Of a stretch of DNA of 64,000 nucleotides, positions 49,681 to 61,600 are shown one piece after another; within the stretch, counting starts at the first letter, position 1, and every line of letters starts with the position of its first letter. The notes under the pieces are model-generated. The model searched no databases, was not told the origin of the DNA, and saw nothing but the letters and a program-made list of their open reading frames with translations. The stretch is from contig CM041546.1 of the NCBI GenBank assembly GCA_023238725.1, positions 17,065,492 to 17,129,491 on the forward strand. The letters are read 5' to 3'. This DNA comes from Scortum barcoo. Lineage: Eukaryota; Chordata; Actinopteri; Centrarchiformes; Terapontidae. The position numbers and the translations under genes are program-made.

Positions 49681-52594
49681 CTTCTAGCATGTAAACATGA
49701 CTGATTTCCTGCGCACAGACCATTTACATAATTGTTTTACTGTCACATCGGCTTTATGAGAAATACAGCACGGCTTTGTCATGTGCAGGGAGTCGAGGTC
49801 ATGAGCTTAGATGGCCAATATCAGCTCTGCGTTCGCATAATAAATTGGTTCCACGTGAGCTGGCTGGCTGAAATATTGTTTGGCTGCCAATAACAACTTA
49901 CAGAACATTGATGAATTGCCTGCACTGGGCAAATGTTTGTACTGGACATTATCACAAGTCAATCTTTAGTGGTCTGGTGATTTAGAAGTTATAAACGTTT
50001 GAAATCTTGGCATGTCAATAAAGACATACAGAGAAAAAATTCTAAATAATCATCTGTATGGCACATGTCTACATTCTTTCTGTTGGCCAACCTCGAGCCA
50101 GAAACTCGCTGTGCTGGCGTGGCGTGGCCAGAGGTGGTTGGAGATGGAGGCAGGCCAAGAACTTCCGCCAGTGTCGCCCTCAAAGAACAAACTGTGGCAG
50201 GAGCAGACAGGCTTCAGGTTTGCCTTTGGGGCCGGCTCTGTCTTTAAATGGATTTCCCACACTGAAGTCCTCTCGTCTGAGGTCTCGGAAAAGCCTCTCA
50301 TGTGGTCAGGGGCTTTCAGAAATCAGTGACGCTGATGGTGCGGACTCTTTGAAGTAGAAGTGCAATTATATTTGTATAAACCTCTTGTGAGTGGCGTCAA
50401 CCTCCAAATACAGGACCCAAAACATGTTTTACTATACCCACGATTAAATATTTGGAGAAGTATCCTTTTCATTTCATACGGGCTGTAATCAAGATGCATG
50501 TGTAATTAGAAGCAACATATTTTAGCCTTGTAGTAATATGCAGTTATGAAACAATGCATCAATAAAATGAAATGAACATCAACATGAGGAAAATCCATTT
50601 ATGGAAAGCCATAATGTGAACCACAACACTGCGTGGGAAAGACGAACATAGCACAGACTGTCTTTTGTGGTCCTTTGGTTCATTTCAGAAACCAGCCTCT
50701 TCAAATAAAAACATCTTTAGTTACATTTATGCTATTAAACTAAATAATTGCACTTTATTATAATGGACAAATTATAAACTTATAAACTAAAATTGCATAA
50801 ACAAAATAATTCTAAGAGTATAAGCTGTACTTTGGGACAGCCTTATTATTCCTCTCAGCAAAAGGCTCCATATTAAAACAGAATTTTTAAAGTGTGGCAG
50901 ATTTATTGCCATTTCCCATGAGGGCATGCATATGATTTGTTCCCGCGTCGGTCCAGCTCTTTTCCTTGACAGAGGCGAACTGTTCTTTGTCACTTCAGCT
51001 CCTCTTTCTCTATTTCTAATTTTAACTCAGAGGGCATTTTTGTATTTGACCCCTGGTCTCCAAAATGCTTCAGTTTTCAACACTTGGTTTGCAGTACTCA
51101 GCAGTTCCATGTTATTGTCCTAAATTCTTCCTGTATTAGTCAGAGTCTGATATATATTAAACTCAAACATTTGCACAAGTTGTGTATTTTCACCTATTGA
51201 AGTGCCTGTCGTGTGAGCAGCACCCGTCATCACTGACATTATTGAATATTTTAGAGGTCCTTCGGTGAAAACATCTTCATGTGTCTGAAGGACTTTAAAC
51301 AAAGTGCATTAATTATTCATATCGTTCAAGAATTCAGAAATGTTTCAATATCAACTGACCTTTGGTGTGTTTAGTTTCATTTATTTCACCCCTTGTCCAA
51401 GAGGGAATGTTCCCTTAATGATTATTCAACAGTTTTTAAAAATAGTATGTTCCCATGGCAGTTTCAGAAGCACCCGCTCCCTGATGATCTCCAGATGTCA
51501 GCCAGATGTGCTCTGCAGTGGGCAACACTAGTGGGCTTAGACAGGAGCACACCACCACTACTGCCGATGCCACCATTTTTAGCCCAAACCAAATGTATAC
51601 ACCTTTAGCCTGAAGGTGGCGTGGTCCAAATATGGTCATGTTAAATCTCCTTATACTGGAGTGGGCGCAAAGCATTTCTCATTACCTCTCTTCCCACATT
51701 CTCTACATCCATTGCGATGAGTCACAGTGTTCAGAGTTTTCGGAGTTAGTCAGTTTTCCTTTGTATGACACGGTGTGCATTTTCCACCAAACTGCACAAA
51801 AAATGCTGTTGACCACAAACACTTGGCGACTCCTGAAGCTTTTTGGCAGCATTTTTTTTAAGATTGCATTTTCATGAGAGCACAATCCGTTAACATCAGC
51901 CAACACATTTACTCCTCTGAATGAAATGCGTATTTGGTCACTTCCACCAATCCTGAATGCCCTGAAAACTCTTAACACTTATAGATTTGTGGGCTAGTCA
52001 TACAGTGACCCCTAGTGGATTAATGTTGCAGTACATTCTGCAGTAAAAATCTGCATGTCAGCTCATGCATTTGACAGTAATATTACAGGTATCAACATTT
52101 AGATAACAATGCCCCTTTGGATGACTTAAAATTATTTTTTAGGTCTTTGCAAAAGACACGATATATGACAATATTTCCTCCTATGTACAGCTGCATATAT
52201 AACATGTTCTGCTGAGGCATTCATTATTTGAATACTACAAGTACATTAAAACCTATGATAAAAGTAATAAAGGTGACAGTACAGAACAGTGTAAAACATT
52301 AATTATCAACCAGTGGTAACCCATTAAGGACCAATATTTATGATCTCCAGCATTCAAAAATGTAAAAATTTTAACAGTACATCACATAAGAGTCTTTCAA
52401 GGAGTCCAGTGCAGGATTAGCTTGATCCTATATCCAACTATAATTTCTAATTTAGCGCTTGCTCATCTATCTGAGCTTGTCTTCTCCATCCCCACTCCAT
52501 GTCGGAAAAATTTTCACCTTTGTTTAAATGTGCAGGATAAGAACCTGCTTGGCACAGTGTCACGCAGGCGGCCCAGTCCCAATCATTGTGGGTA
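49681..52594. other. intergenic and probable 3' UTR of the SH3D21-like gene
   Basis: No coding exon is seen. The 3' UTR of the minus-strand gene should start at 52594 and run leftwards. A minus-strand AATAAA (TTTATT at 51380-51385) is one possible end. A run of minus and plus frames at 50012-50357 overlap one another and are unsupported. Confidence 0.45.
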
Positions 52595-52627
52595 TTAATG
52601 CTTCGTCTTCAAACTGAGTACTTCTTC
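52595..52627 (-). CDS. sh3d21: SH3D21-like terminal coding exon (10 codons)
   Basis: The acceptor is TTGTGCATACAG, then EEVLSLKTKH and TAA (52595-52597). It completes the last heptad, as the short final exons of CD2AP and CIN85 do. Confidence 0.82.
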   Translation of the reverse strand, partial: EEVLSLKTKH

Positions 52628-55600
52628 CTGTATGCACAAGACATTTTTTTGTGTCAATCAGTTCTACCAAAGTCATGATCTTGGCAACCGCAACTTCTAT
52701 ATTCTCTCTTGTGATAATATGCAGCAGGCGGTAAGTGTGAATGCATGCAAAACTCCCGGCGCGCCTCACTGACCTGAAGTGCCAGTCGCTTGTTTCTCTC
52801 CTCCTTCAGTTCTTCTTTCACTTCCTCCATGTCTCGACTGATCAAAAGACAAAGAGATGAGTTTGCTGGCATGGCTTTGTCTAGTAGGTAGGTATAAGTA
52901 CACTGCAGGTCACATGAATAAATGAAGGTATGTGAATTTAGAACATTGTGTCTGCGGTGGTGGTGAATTAAACTGAAACATAAATGGCTTTGATTACTCT
53001 GATGAAGCTCTAATGAATACACTGTGTTACTGTCCCATCAGGATCGGAGGGTTTGCCAGCTTGTGTTTAAAACAGCTAGAGACCATATTTTTATAACATT
53101 TTTATCGCATGACAGCACGAAAGGAGTCGCTCATTAACCCACAGACAATTATCACCTCCACCTGTAGCTCGACTTTATGGAGGCCTTCTGTTCATTCTTC
53201 AGCTGTTTGACACACAACTGCAGCTGATTTTGAGTAAAAAAAAAAAGGCTCTCAAAACAGTTTTAAACACAAAAATGTAAGATTAAGGCACAGTGTGAGA
53301 CACTTCATGGCCATCATGGGAGCAAATGTCAGTTCACAGCAAATAGATTCCACACTGGTGTTACTGTGAGGACTTAAGTATTATCTTAAGGGTGACTTTC
53401 CAGAACATGTAAGTGAGTAGCTGATTAGACGTCTTCTTTAGGTTAAAGCTGGGTGGAGCTATACTGGGAATTGCCTAATGTCACAAAACTTTATGGACAA
53501 CACAGCTTAGAGTTGGTCTAATCAGGCAGGACAAGTAGAAGCAACTGTGTTGACTGTGGCTGAGTAGGCGTTAAAACTGTAAGCAAAACTGTAAAAATGA
53601 ATGTTAAAAATGCATAGATTTATCTTTATCACATGATGAGGGCTCAAAATGGCTTAACAAGTTCAGTGGCCAGGAAATCACATGTCTACCACTGCACGCA
53701 GCATGGCTCATGTTTACCAACCAGGCCTCTGTGATGTTCCATATTAATATCAAATCGAAGAAATACAAAAGATCTGACATAGCTCAGTACTATTCTTTTT
53801 TCTGGATGGAGCACTCATGTTCAGTACACAGCTTATTTTTCTCTCTTTGGTTCTCGGTTATGGAAGATGATGGGGAGCTTGGATGTCATGGATTGCATCT
53901 TTGTTATTCAAGATGACAGAACTAAAAAAGCATAACAAAACAGTAGCTTTCTGTTTCTTTTAAACCACTGGATGACCCGAACCAGTTGCTCAGGTTCGAA
54001 ACATGTCCACATTACAAATGAGCAGTACTCACTCGTGTCGTGTCTGGAGCAGCTCCAGAGCCATTCTCAGCTCCTTGAGCTCAGCCTGCAGGCTTTCCAC
54101 AGTTGGCTCTTCTTTATGGGTCGCAGTTTTGCCATCCACAACTACTTTGGGCGGCACTGGTCGAACCAGGGGCGGCGTCTTGGGCCAGTTATCAGGTCTG
54201 GCTGGTGATGGCAGGAGATTTTCTGTACCCTGCATTAAAAGAGCATGACATTGTACAGACCACTGCACTTAGCTGGCTTTATGCTGGAGTATTTACTCAT
54301 CCAAATTAAATGTAAAATGCACTGTGCACAATATCTTATGTATTGGTTCAGTGTCACAAACCTTTTGGAAGCCAAGTAGTTTGTCTGTCTGTAACTTTTT
54401 GGGCAATAATTCAGATTCTGTCTCATCATTGGCACTCTGGGTCTGCAAAAGGAGCATAGGCACATGTTTTAATGGCAATCATTGCTTAAAATCATTCCCC
54501 AAAAAACTGCCTGAAGATCTCTTGTTCTCCAACTATGCCAACCTATGACTTAGAGCTGTCTTTTGGGCAGCCAAGTACAAACCATAAAAGGACACTTTAG
54601 GGAATGAATTCCTTCATTTCCCAGAATTACTTTTAGCTAAACACCAGGGATCAGGCCCAAACTTGTTGCTAATGAAAACTCGAGGTGTGTCTATCACCAG
54701 GGCCTTTTCTCTTGCTCAAACACATCTTGCGGCCTCATTGCATTATGATCGAGTGAGAGTGATGAGGTTGTTATTTCCTCCTCTCTTTAACCAATTTCTC
54801 TTCTATGACTGCTGAACAATAGTGCAAAATGGATGAGTCTAGGAAATGAGTAGAACTTTGAAAAGCCTTGAAAACACTTCTGTTACTGAGTGGAAGCTGT
54901 GCTCAATATATATTGTATCACTTCACAGAATAGGCCTAGAAATGCAAGATACCGCTAAATGTGTCTATCTTGCTCCGCGGTTTTAAAAGTGTGAGCACTT
55001 TTACCAGACGAGTATGCACAAGATTAAGGAGGGAGTTGCCTCGTCATTGCAGTGATAATCTACAGTTGCAAAGGTCATCTGCAGAAGTTGCGGTTTGCGT
55101 TATGTATGTGGTTTTAGCAGGTTGTAAGACATTCCTGCCTTAGATGTTCACCGTGCAACGGTGTGGCGAACCAACATGAATCTGTAACTAACGTGGACTG
55201 CTGCAACCAGGCCGGACGGGGGTCTTCTATGCGGGGGTTTGGCTCTGTTTGCTGTAGGATGGCTCAGCTTCTCTGTCTGCAAATCCACTCCATCAAACTG
55301 GTCGGCCTCTTTCTCCTCCGGTTGTTTTGGGGTAAGAGGAGGCACATCACCATTGGCTCTGCTGAAAATAAAAGTACATTTTTGTCATTTTTAGGTGATG
55401 TAAATGAAAAGCGGGGGGAGATAGTGGAGGAAACATCTCTGGAGAAAGAAGAGCTTGGTACACGCGTTGTTGTTCATACTTTCAAAAGCAAAAAAAACAA
55501 ACAAAAACTTTGTATGTGGTTTCCAGTTTCCTAAGCTGAGATGGCTGCAGGTGCAGAGCATGGCAGCTGCAGTCTTGAAGTCTTTCTGAATGTGTCTTAT

Positions 55601-58600
55601 TTTGTGCTACGTTTCGCTTCCACGGTTTGTGTGCAATTATAGCTTCAATAACCTTTATTCATAAATAATAAACGTTTGAGTAAATACCTGGAAGACTGAG
55701 CTTTTTAAACATTGAGAGGGATTCTTAAGGAAACTTTAAATGTATGCCTTCCACAAATTAGCTTGGAAACAATTTTCAGAAAAAGCTTGCTCTCCATTAG
55801 CAGCCCCTTCAAGACAGGGCCATTTTTGTTTTCTCAGTCTGTTTTGTGTGTGTGTGTGTGCCTGTTTGTGTGCATTTTGCTCAGGAAACAGGAAATGGGC
55901 TGCTCTCGTCTGTTTAGGCCCGATCTGACTCATCCCAGAGTTTCCACTGAACTGCTAAAGGTCAGGCATCCTGGCATTCTTCTTTAAGGACACCATGGCA
56001 ACCAGTGGCAGCAACCAAAACCTTTAACATCTAAAGGCGCCGCTCCCAGTGCCAGACCAAAGAGGAGAAAGTGTTCCTGACATTTCCTGAGGTCCTTTTG
56101 CTTTAGAAAGGTTGCACATGAATCACTATTAATGTTCCTGAGTTGGAGGGTGTGTTCACCAGTCAGTCTTTTACTGGTTTTGCCAGATGCCAGAGATGCT
56201 TTGACATCACTCACTTGGGTAAAACCTTGTTGGGTTTCTCTTTGACTGGAGGCGGGCTGGGCTTGTTGATAGATGGCAGCTTGACTTTGGACGGAGGATT
56301 GGTCCTCAGGTCTTTTGCCTCTGGTTTATCATCTGTAAAGCAAATACATCACATTATTCCACAGCACTAGTTTGTGTTTTGGAAGGAATGTGTCACAGTG
56401 ATGTTCAGAGTATAAAACAAGCCACTGCCATTTTTACCTTTTGTCTTGGCCGGACCACCTTTCTCCATCACTGAAGCCTCTGTCTTCACTGAAAAAGTAA
56501 ATTAAAATAGAAAGATTTGAACAATTCAAAGTGTTTTCTCTAGTAATCATAGGATTCTAGAAGCTGCTGCACACAATGAAGCAGTCACATCCTACGTAGG
56601 GATTTCGTCCATTGGCCAGCTTAAAAATGTTTCCCTAAGCAGCTACTTTGAAGGTGCTCTGACTCTGCGGGGCATTTCCCAGGTCTCTAATGTGTGTAAC
56701 AACATGAATATAGAGCAGGTTGCTGCTAAAAAGAGCATGCATGCTCAGCAAACCTGCCTTTGATAAATAAAAGTAAGCCTTGTGCAGGTGTGGCTTTTCT
56801 TGTAATAAAAGAAAGTACTCATACGCTGCTTACACTCATGCTCATGTCCTGTTGTTTCCACTGAGAACTTTAAAAAAGTGGCTGGCTTATTCTATTAGTC
56901 AGAAAGAATAATCTGCATTTGTTTACCCCAGAATGAATTATGGTTTAATGCGGTGGAGAACAAGATGCTTCTGGTCTTTTTAATTAAACTGCAGTCAGTT
57001 GTATGGGATGGCAAATGATGTGCTCATCAGCGGAGCACACCGGGTCACAGATGTGTCCAATAGCACTGCAGTAACACTTCCCAGAGGTCTCAACAAGTTC
57101 ACAGGGGACAGCCTCTCTGGCGCTGCTCACAGAAAAAAAACAACCCCAGAGAGGACTTTGCCTTGGAGACTGAGAGAATAGATGGTTGAATCAGGAAGCC
57201 TCAGTGAACTGAAGGTAATGTGAGAGATTCCTATTTGCCATGCAAGTCAAGTGCTTCTTTCCAAACAGAAGAGGTTGAGGACCCTGGTTACTAAACAAAT
57301 AAAAGCACAAGTCTAACAAGTAAAACTAAAAGACAAGTATGGTAGTTTGCATAAGGCTTGAGGCTCAGAGATGCATTACGGACCAAATGAGAACACAGGA
57401 AGCCTACCTTGACTGTTCAAAGCATTGTGCAACATTCCCTCTCAAGCACACCATCCGCTCAGCAGTAGTAGCTCAAGTGCTGCTTCTTGTGCTGGTTGTG
57501 AAAATCTCCGTGACAGAGCTTTCCTCCGTCCCCCCACCCCCTTGTTTCCTACAAGACTCCTGAACTGTGTCACATGACCCGCCTAACCATCCCCCATCTC
57601 ACTATAGTCTGAGACTTCCTGTGAAAATCTTGTGAGTAATACTGTGTGGGAAAAAAAGGGCTGTAATGAGTGTAATGTGGAGGCAATACAAATTATGAGG
57701 CTGATAGTCACTCAGCTCGTTCAGGTAACATATTTGAGTAGTTGAGCTGTCTCAGCAGCCGGCGTGGCCACACATTTGTTGATGAATTTAGAATTACTTT
57801 AGAAAGGAGCTGTAAGTATGAACTTGACATGTTTTGTTGGTAGACAAAATTAGCAAAAGTCGTATCTTGCACCACACTCCTCAGCTGAAATGTGACAAGA
57901 AGCCACATCCTGCTCTGTGTGGCTTGCAGATTTGATTACTACATCTTCTAGTTTCAGGAGCTGTTAAAATGTCATGCACTCCAAATTAAAAGAAGTCAAA
58001 CTTTGGTTGCAATAACTGAGAATACGTTAACAACAACAATCCAGAAATATACTAAATTAACAACTGAAGTTGGTAACAAGCTTAACAAAACAACACAAAA
58101 TATCTATTGCCAAGAGTTTGTTTTCTCTTTACAAGATAAGATGATATACAGTCTGCCAAGATGTGTGTGTGTTTGTTTTTGTGCTTCATTTCCCCATTAA
58201 TGCACTACAATAAGCGTGTCTGTCTAGCCTTCTTTGCGTGGGCACTAGATGAACACTTCTAGTCATGATATCTGAACACATAATGTCACAGATAGCTTGT
58301 GAAGCACCATTGTTTACACACACTTAATAATGAATAAACAGGGTGTAAAACTCAGTTATTTAGGCCAAACTCAGTACAAGTAAAATGTTGTGATAATACA
58401 GTGAGTTTTTAGACTGTTGTGTGTCATTGAGTAGCTGCAGTGAAGGGAGAGGTACTCAGATATTTTACTTGAGTAGAAGTAGCCATAAAACTTATACAGT
58501 TACTTTACACCACTGAGTGGATGAACACAATGGAGGATAGAGGTGTGAAATTATGACATTAATTGTAGGACCATTTTGGCTGCTTTTATGTCAAATGCTG

Positions 58601-61600
58601 AAAATCACTCAACCAGCTGCCAGTTTGTCCACCTGCTGAAACAACACTTCATCACAGTCCTAACTGTCTGCACACTGGCAGGCTAAATGCCACTGCAGCA
58701 AGACGTCAGGAGTCAGAGGAGAGCATGTAAAACATGAAGCCTTGCTCCTTGCTCTGCTTTGCTGCTGTGTTTTGATCAGTCCAACATGCTGTATACATGA
58801 TGTTCTCTTACCCGAGAGTTTCGTGCTGACTTTGCGTTCCGGCGGTTTGCTTGTGATCCCGGACTAGAGGACAAGAAACGGAAAGCTCAACAGGTTGTCA
58901 AGTACGTGAATTAAAGGCATCTCTATTTTACACACTCTTTCCACTGAGGGAATTTTCAGTGAGTAATTCCAAAACAGAGGATGTTAAAGACAACCCTGAC
59001 TCACTACGTGCTGGCTGCAGACTTGCTAAAGTAAGACAAATACCAGCAGGCTGCAAAATAATAAACTGACATTATGTACTTTGTATTAATTTTCAAAATA
59101 ATAAAAAGGTATAGCAGAAATGAATCACTACACAGCGTGTCCATGGTTTCATTGTAGAACAATGCAGTTGTCAAATCTTAAATATATCTTGAGTAGGTCC
59201 AGTCCAACAAGAATATTCTTGTGTTTGAGTCCACTCACTTGCAGACTGTCCACTGGTGGTATCACCATGACAAAGTTATCAGGAAAGAAGCCACAGCGTC
59301 CGTTTAGCTCTCCCTCCCACCAGCCTTCATCTTCTGTTTCCTTCAGATGGAGATTAAAGACTCACATTAGAGGTTCAAAAACTGTACTGTCCTTGGGGAC
59401 ATGAAATTGTTGCACAACGGGTTACCAGACAGCCAAGCAAGGCATGGCTGCCTTATCGTTTATTTATTTATTTAAATGGTATCTCCAAAATCTTTATTTT
59501 TCTTTTCTATGATGCCAAATGATTAATGGTCATTAAAACGAACGTGGGTCATCTTGTGAACTTTGACACATGATTTCCTTGAATGTGACACAACTGGTTT
59601 GGCTGGATGAAAGATATCATCCACCTGCATCTACTCTGTAAGAAAATTAATTGCACCCAGAGGAGTTTATGAGTTTGTTTTTATGAGTGTGACATCATGG
59701 GAAAGCATGATCAAAACAGTGCCAGAAAATAACAGTGTGCTCAAACCTTTCTCAGTATCATAACAAGGTCTCCTTTTTTCAGCTCCAGCTCATCCTCCGC
59801 TTTGGCCTTGTAGTCAAACATGACCTGGCAACACTCCACCACTGAGGATAAGCAGTAAGAGAGATAACATGGTTAATATGGAACATGGGCATTTTAGTTC
59901 AGGAAACAAAAGGTTTTGGATCAGTAATCTTATCATCGTTTTACGACCTTCCCATTACTTATTCAAAGAATCACCAGAAAGCGGTCATGACAAATCGTAG
60001 ATAAAGGTTGTAAACCTTGATCTCCAAAGGATACTCCACTCTGACGTAAACTCTTAACAGTGATTCATCATGATACTGTAACTATTCAGTTTTGACCCCA
60101 CCCATGAACCAATCAGGTAACAGTACGGGAATAACTTGTCACAAGTTGATGGTGCATCATGTCTATAAATAAATCCTGTCTTGTTGCTTTTGACATGCCT
60201 TTCAAAAATCATGATGAGGGTATCCCCTACACGGTTAGTCCAGAATTGCGCAAACTGTCTGAGAGCTAGCAAATGCTTTATAGCCGCTTAAGATATGACT
60301 TTAACAAAAAACATGAATTACCATTTCTGGCTTTGTTCCTCACACTCGTCCTTTGAGATATCTGTATGAGGACAAAAATAAAGTACATCAAGTCAAAGGT
60401 AAACAATACAAGTTTTTTTTTTTTTTATTGCTGCATTACATACCTCCTTACTGAAGACAGCATCAGTGAGCTTTGGCCTCACCTTGCCCTCACTGTGCTT
60501 GCTGTCTGTAAAAAGAGTATTCCCAATAATGAGTTTGAAGTCTTTTTAAGAAAATATTAGTTAAGATGATATGCACCAAAAGAAAAGAACAAAAAAATGT
60601 AAAAGGAACTTTTTGGCTTCACCAACCTTTAGGGGAAACAAAAATTTCTTTCACAAAATTGGACGGAAATGCTCCCATTTTGCCATTTTTCAGGCCCATC
60701 CACCATCCATCTTCAATCTGTTGTGCGGTTTATATCAAAGAGAGAGGATGGCAAGAAAGTTCAGCTGTGTGGCTGCGCTAACATTTCGCTAACACACTTA
60801 ACATCCAGCATACATTCCAGAGATCACAATCGGCCTGTTGAAGATCTCTGTTCCCTTGATGACGCGAACTCCCAGAACTAGTCAGATCAGTTCATACTGC
60901 GTTTTTTTCAGCTATGTTTGGGGAAACATGCTTTGTTAACCCGACAGCCAATTATAAAGACACTGTAAGAGCCAAACAGTCAGTGAACACCTTACGCCCT
61001 GATCTACATGTAATTCTCAGATTTGGGACTGAGCAGGTAAGCAGGCAGGAAGTAAATGATTATCTTAGGAGAAGCTAAAGAGCAGGATAGTTTGGTTGTT
61101 TGAGCAGCGTTAAGCGGGGGATCCTACCTCTCTGATGATGTCTATAGTCTCCCCAACAACCAGCTCCAGCTCATCTTCATTCATGGGGCTGTAGGCATAG
61201 GCCACCTCACATTTCCTCTGCTGTTTCATCTTCTTCGCTGGAAAGATAAAAAAGCACCGGGCCCATCAACAGACACATGTAAAGTATTTAGTCTACAGGT
61301 AATGCTGGTGGAGAAACTAGAGCTCAGAAAACTCTCCTCACAGCTTCATTACTTCTTCATAGCACCATCACTTTCTATTAGATATTCTACTGCATATCAC
61401 TTTAGCTGTATATTTACTTGGTTGTAAAATTCTTATTTTAGTTGTATAATTTACCTTTAGGTCTATATCTATTTTATTACTCTAGTGCTTCCCTCCAAGG
61501 TCTGTTTTTAATCTTGTATATTCTAATAATGGATTTCTGTGGCGAGGATGTGGTAATCTTATATTTACAGCCAGCTTGTTTGCTGCCCTTCCTCACAGGC

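Noticed and set aside
53162..53225. Minus-strand coiled-coil-like segment (LQLCVKQLKNEQKASIKSSY) as an extra SH3D21 exon
   Set aside because: It cannot be inserted between the flanking phase-2 exons without an immediate stop. Direct joining of the flanking exons gives the expected CD2AP-like coiled coil.
55163..55534. 123-codon + strand frame
   Set aside because: It is mostly antisense to the SH3D21-like exon at 55193-55361.
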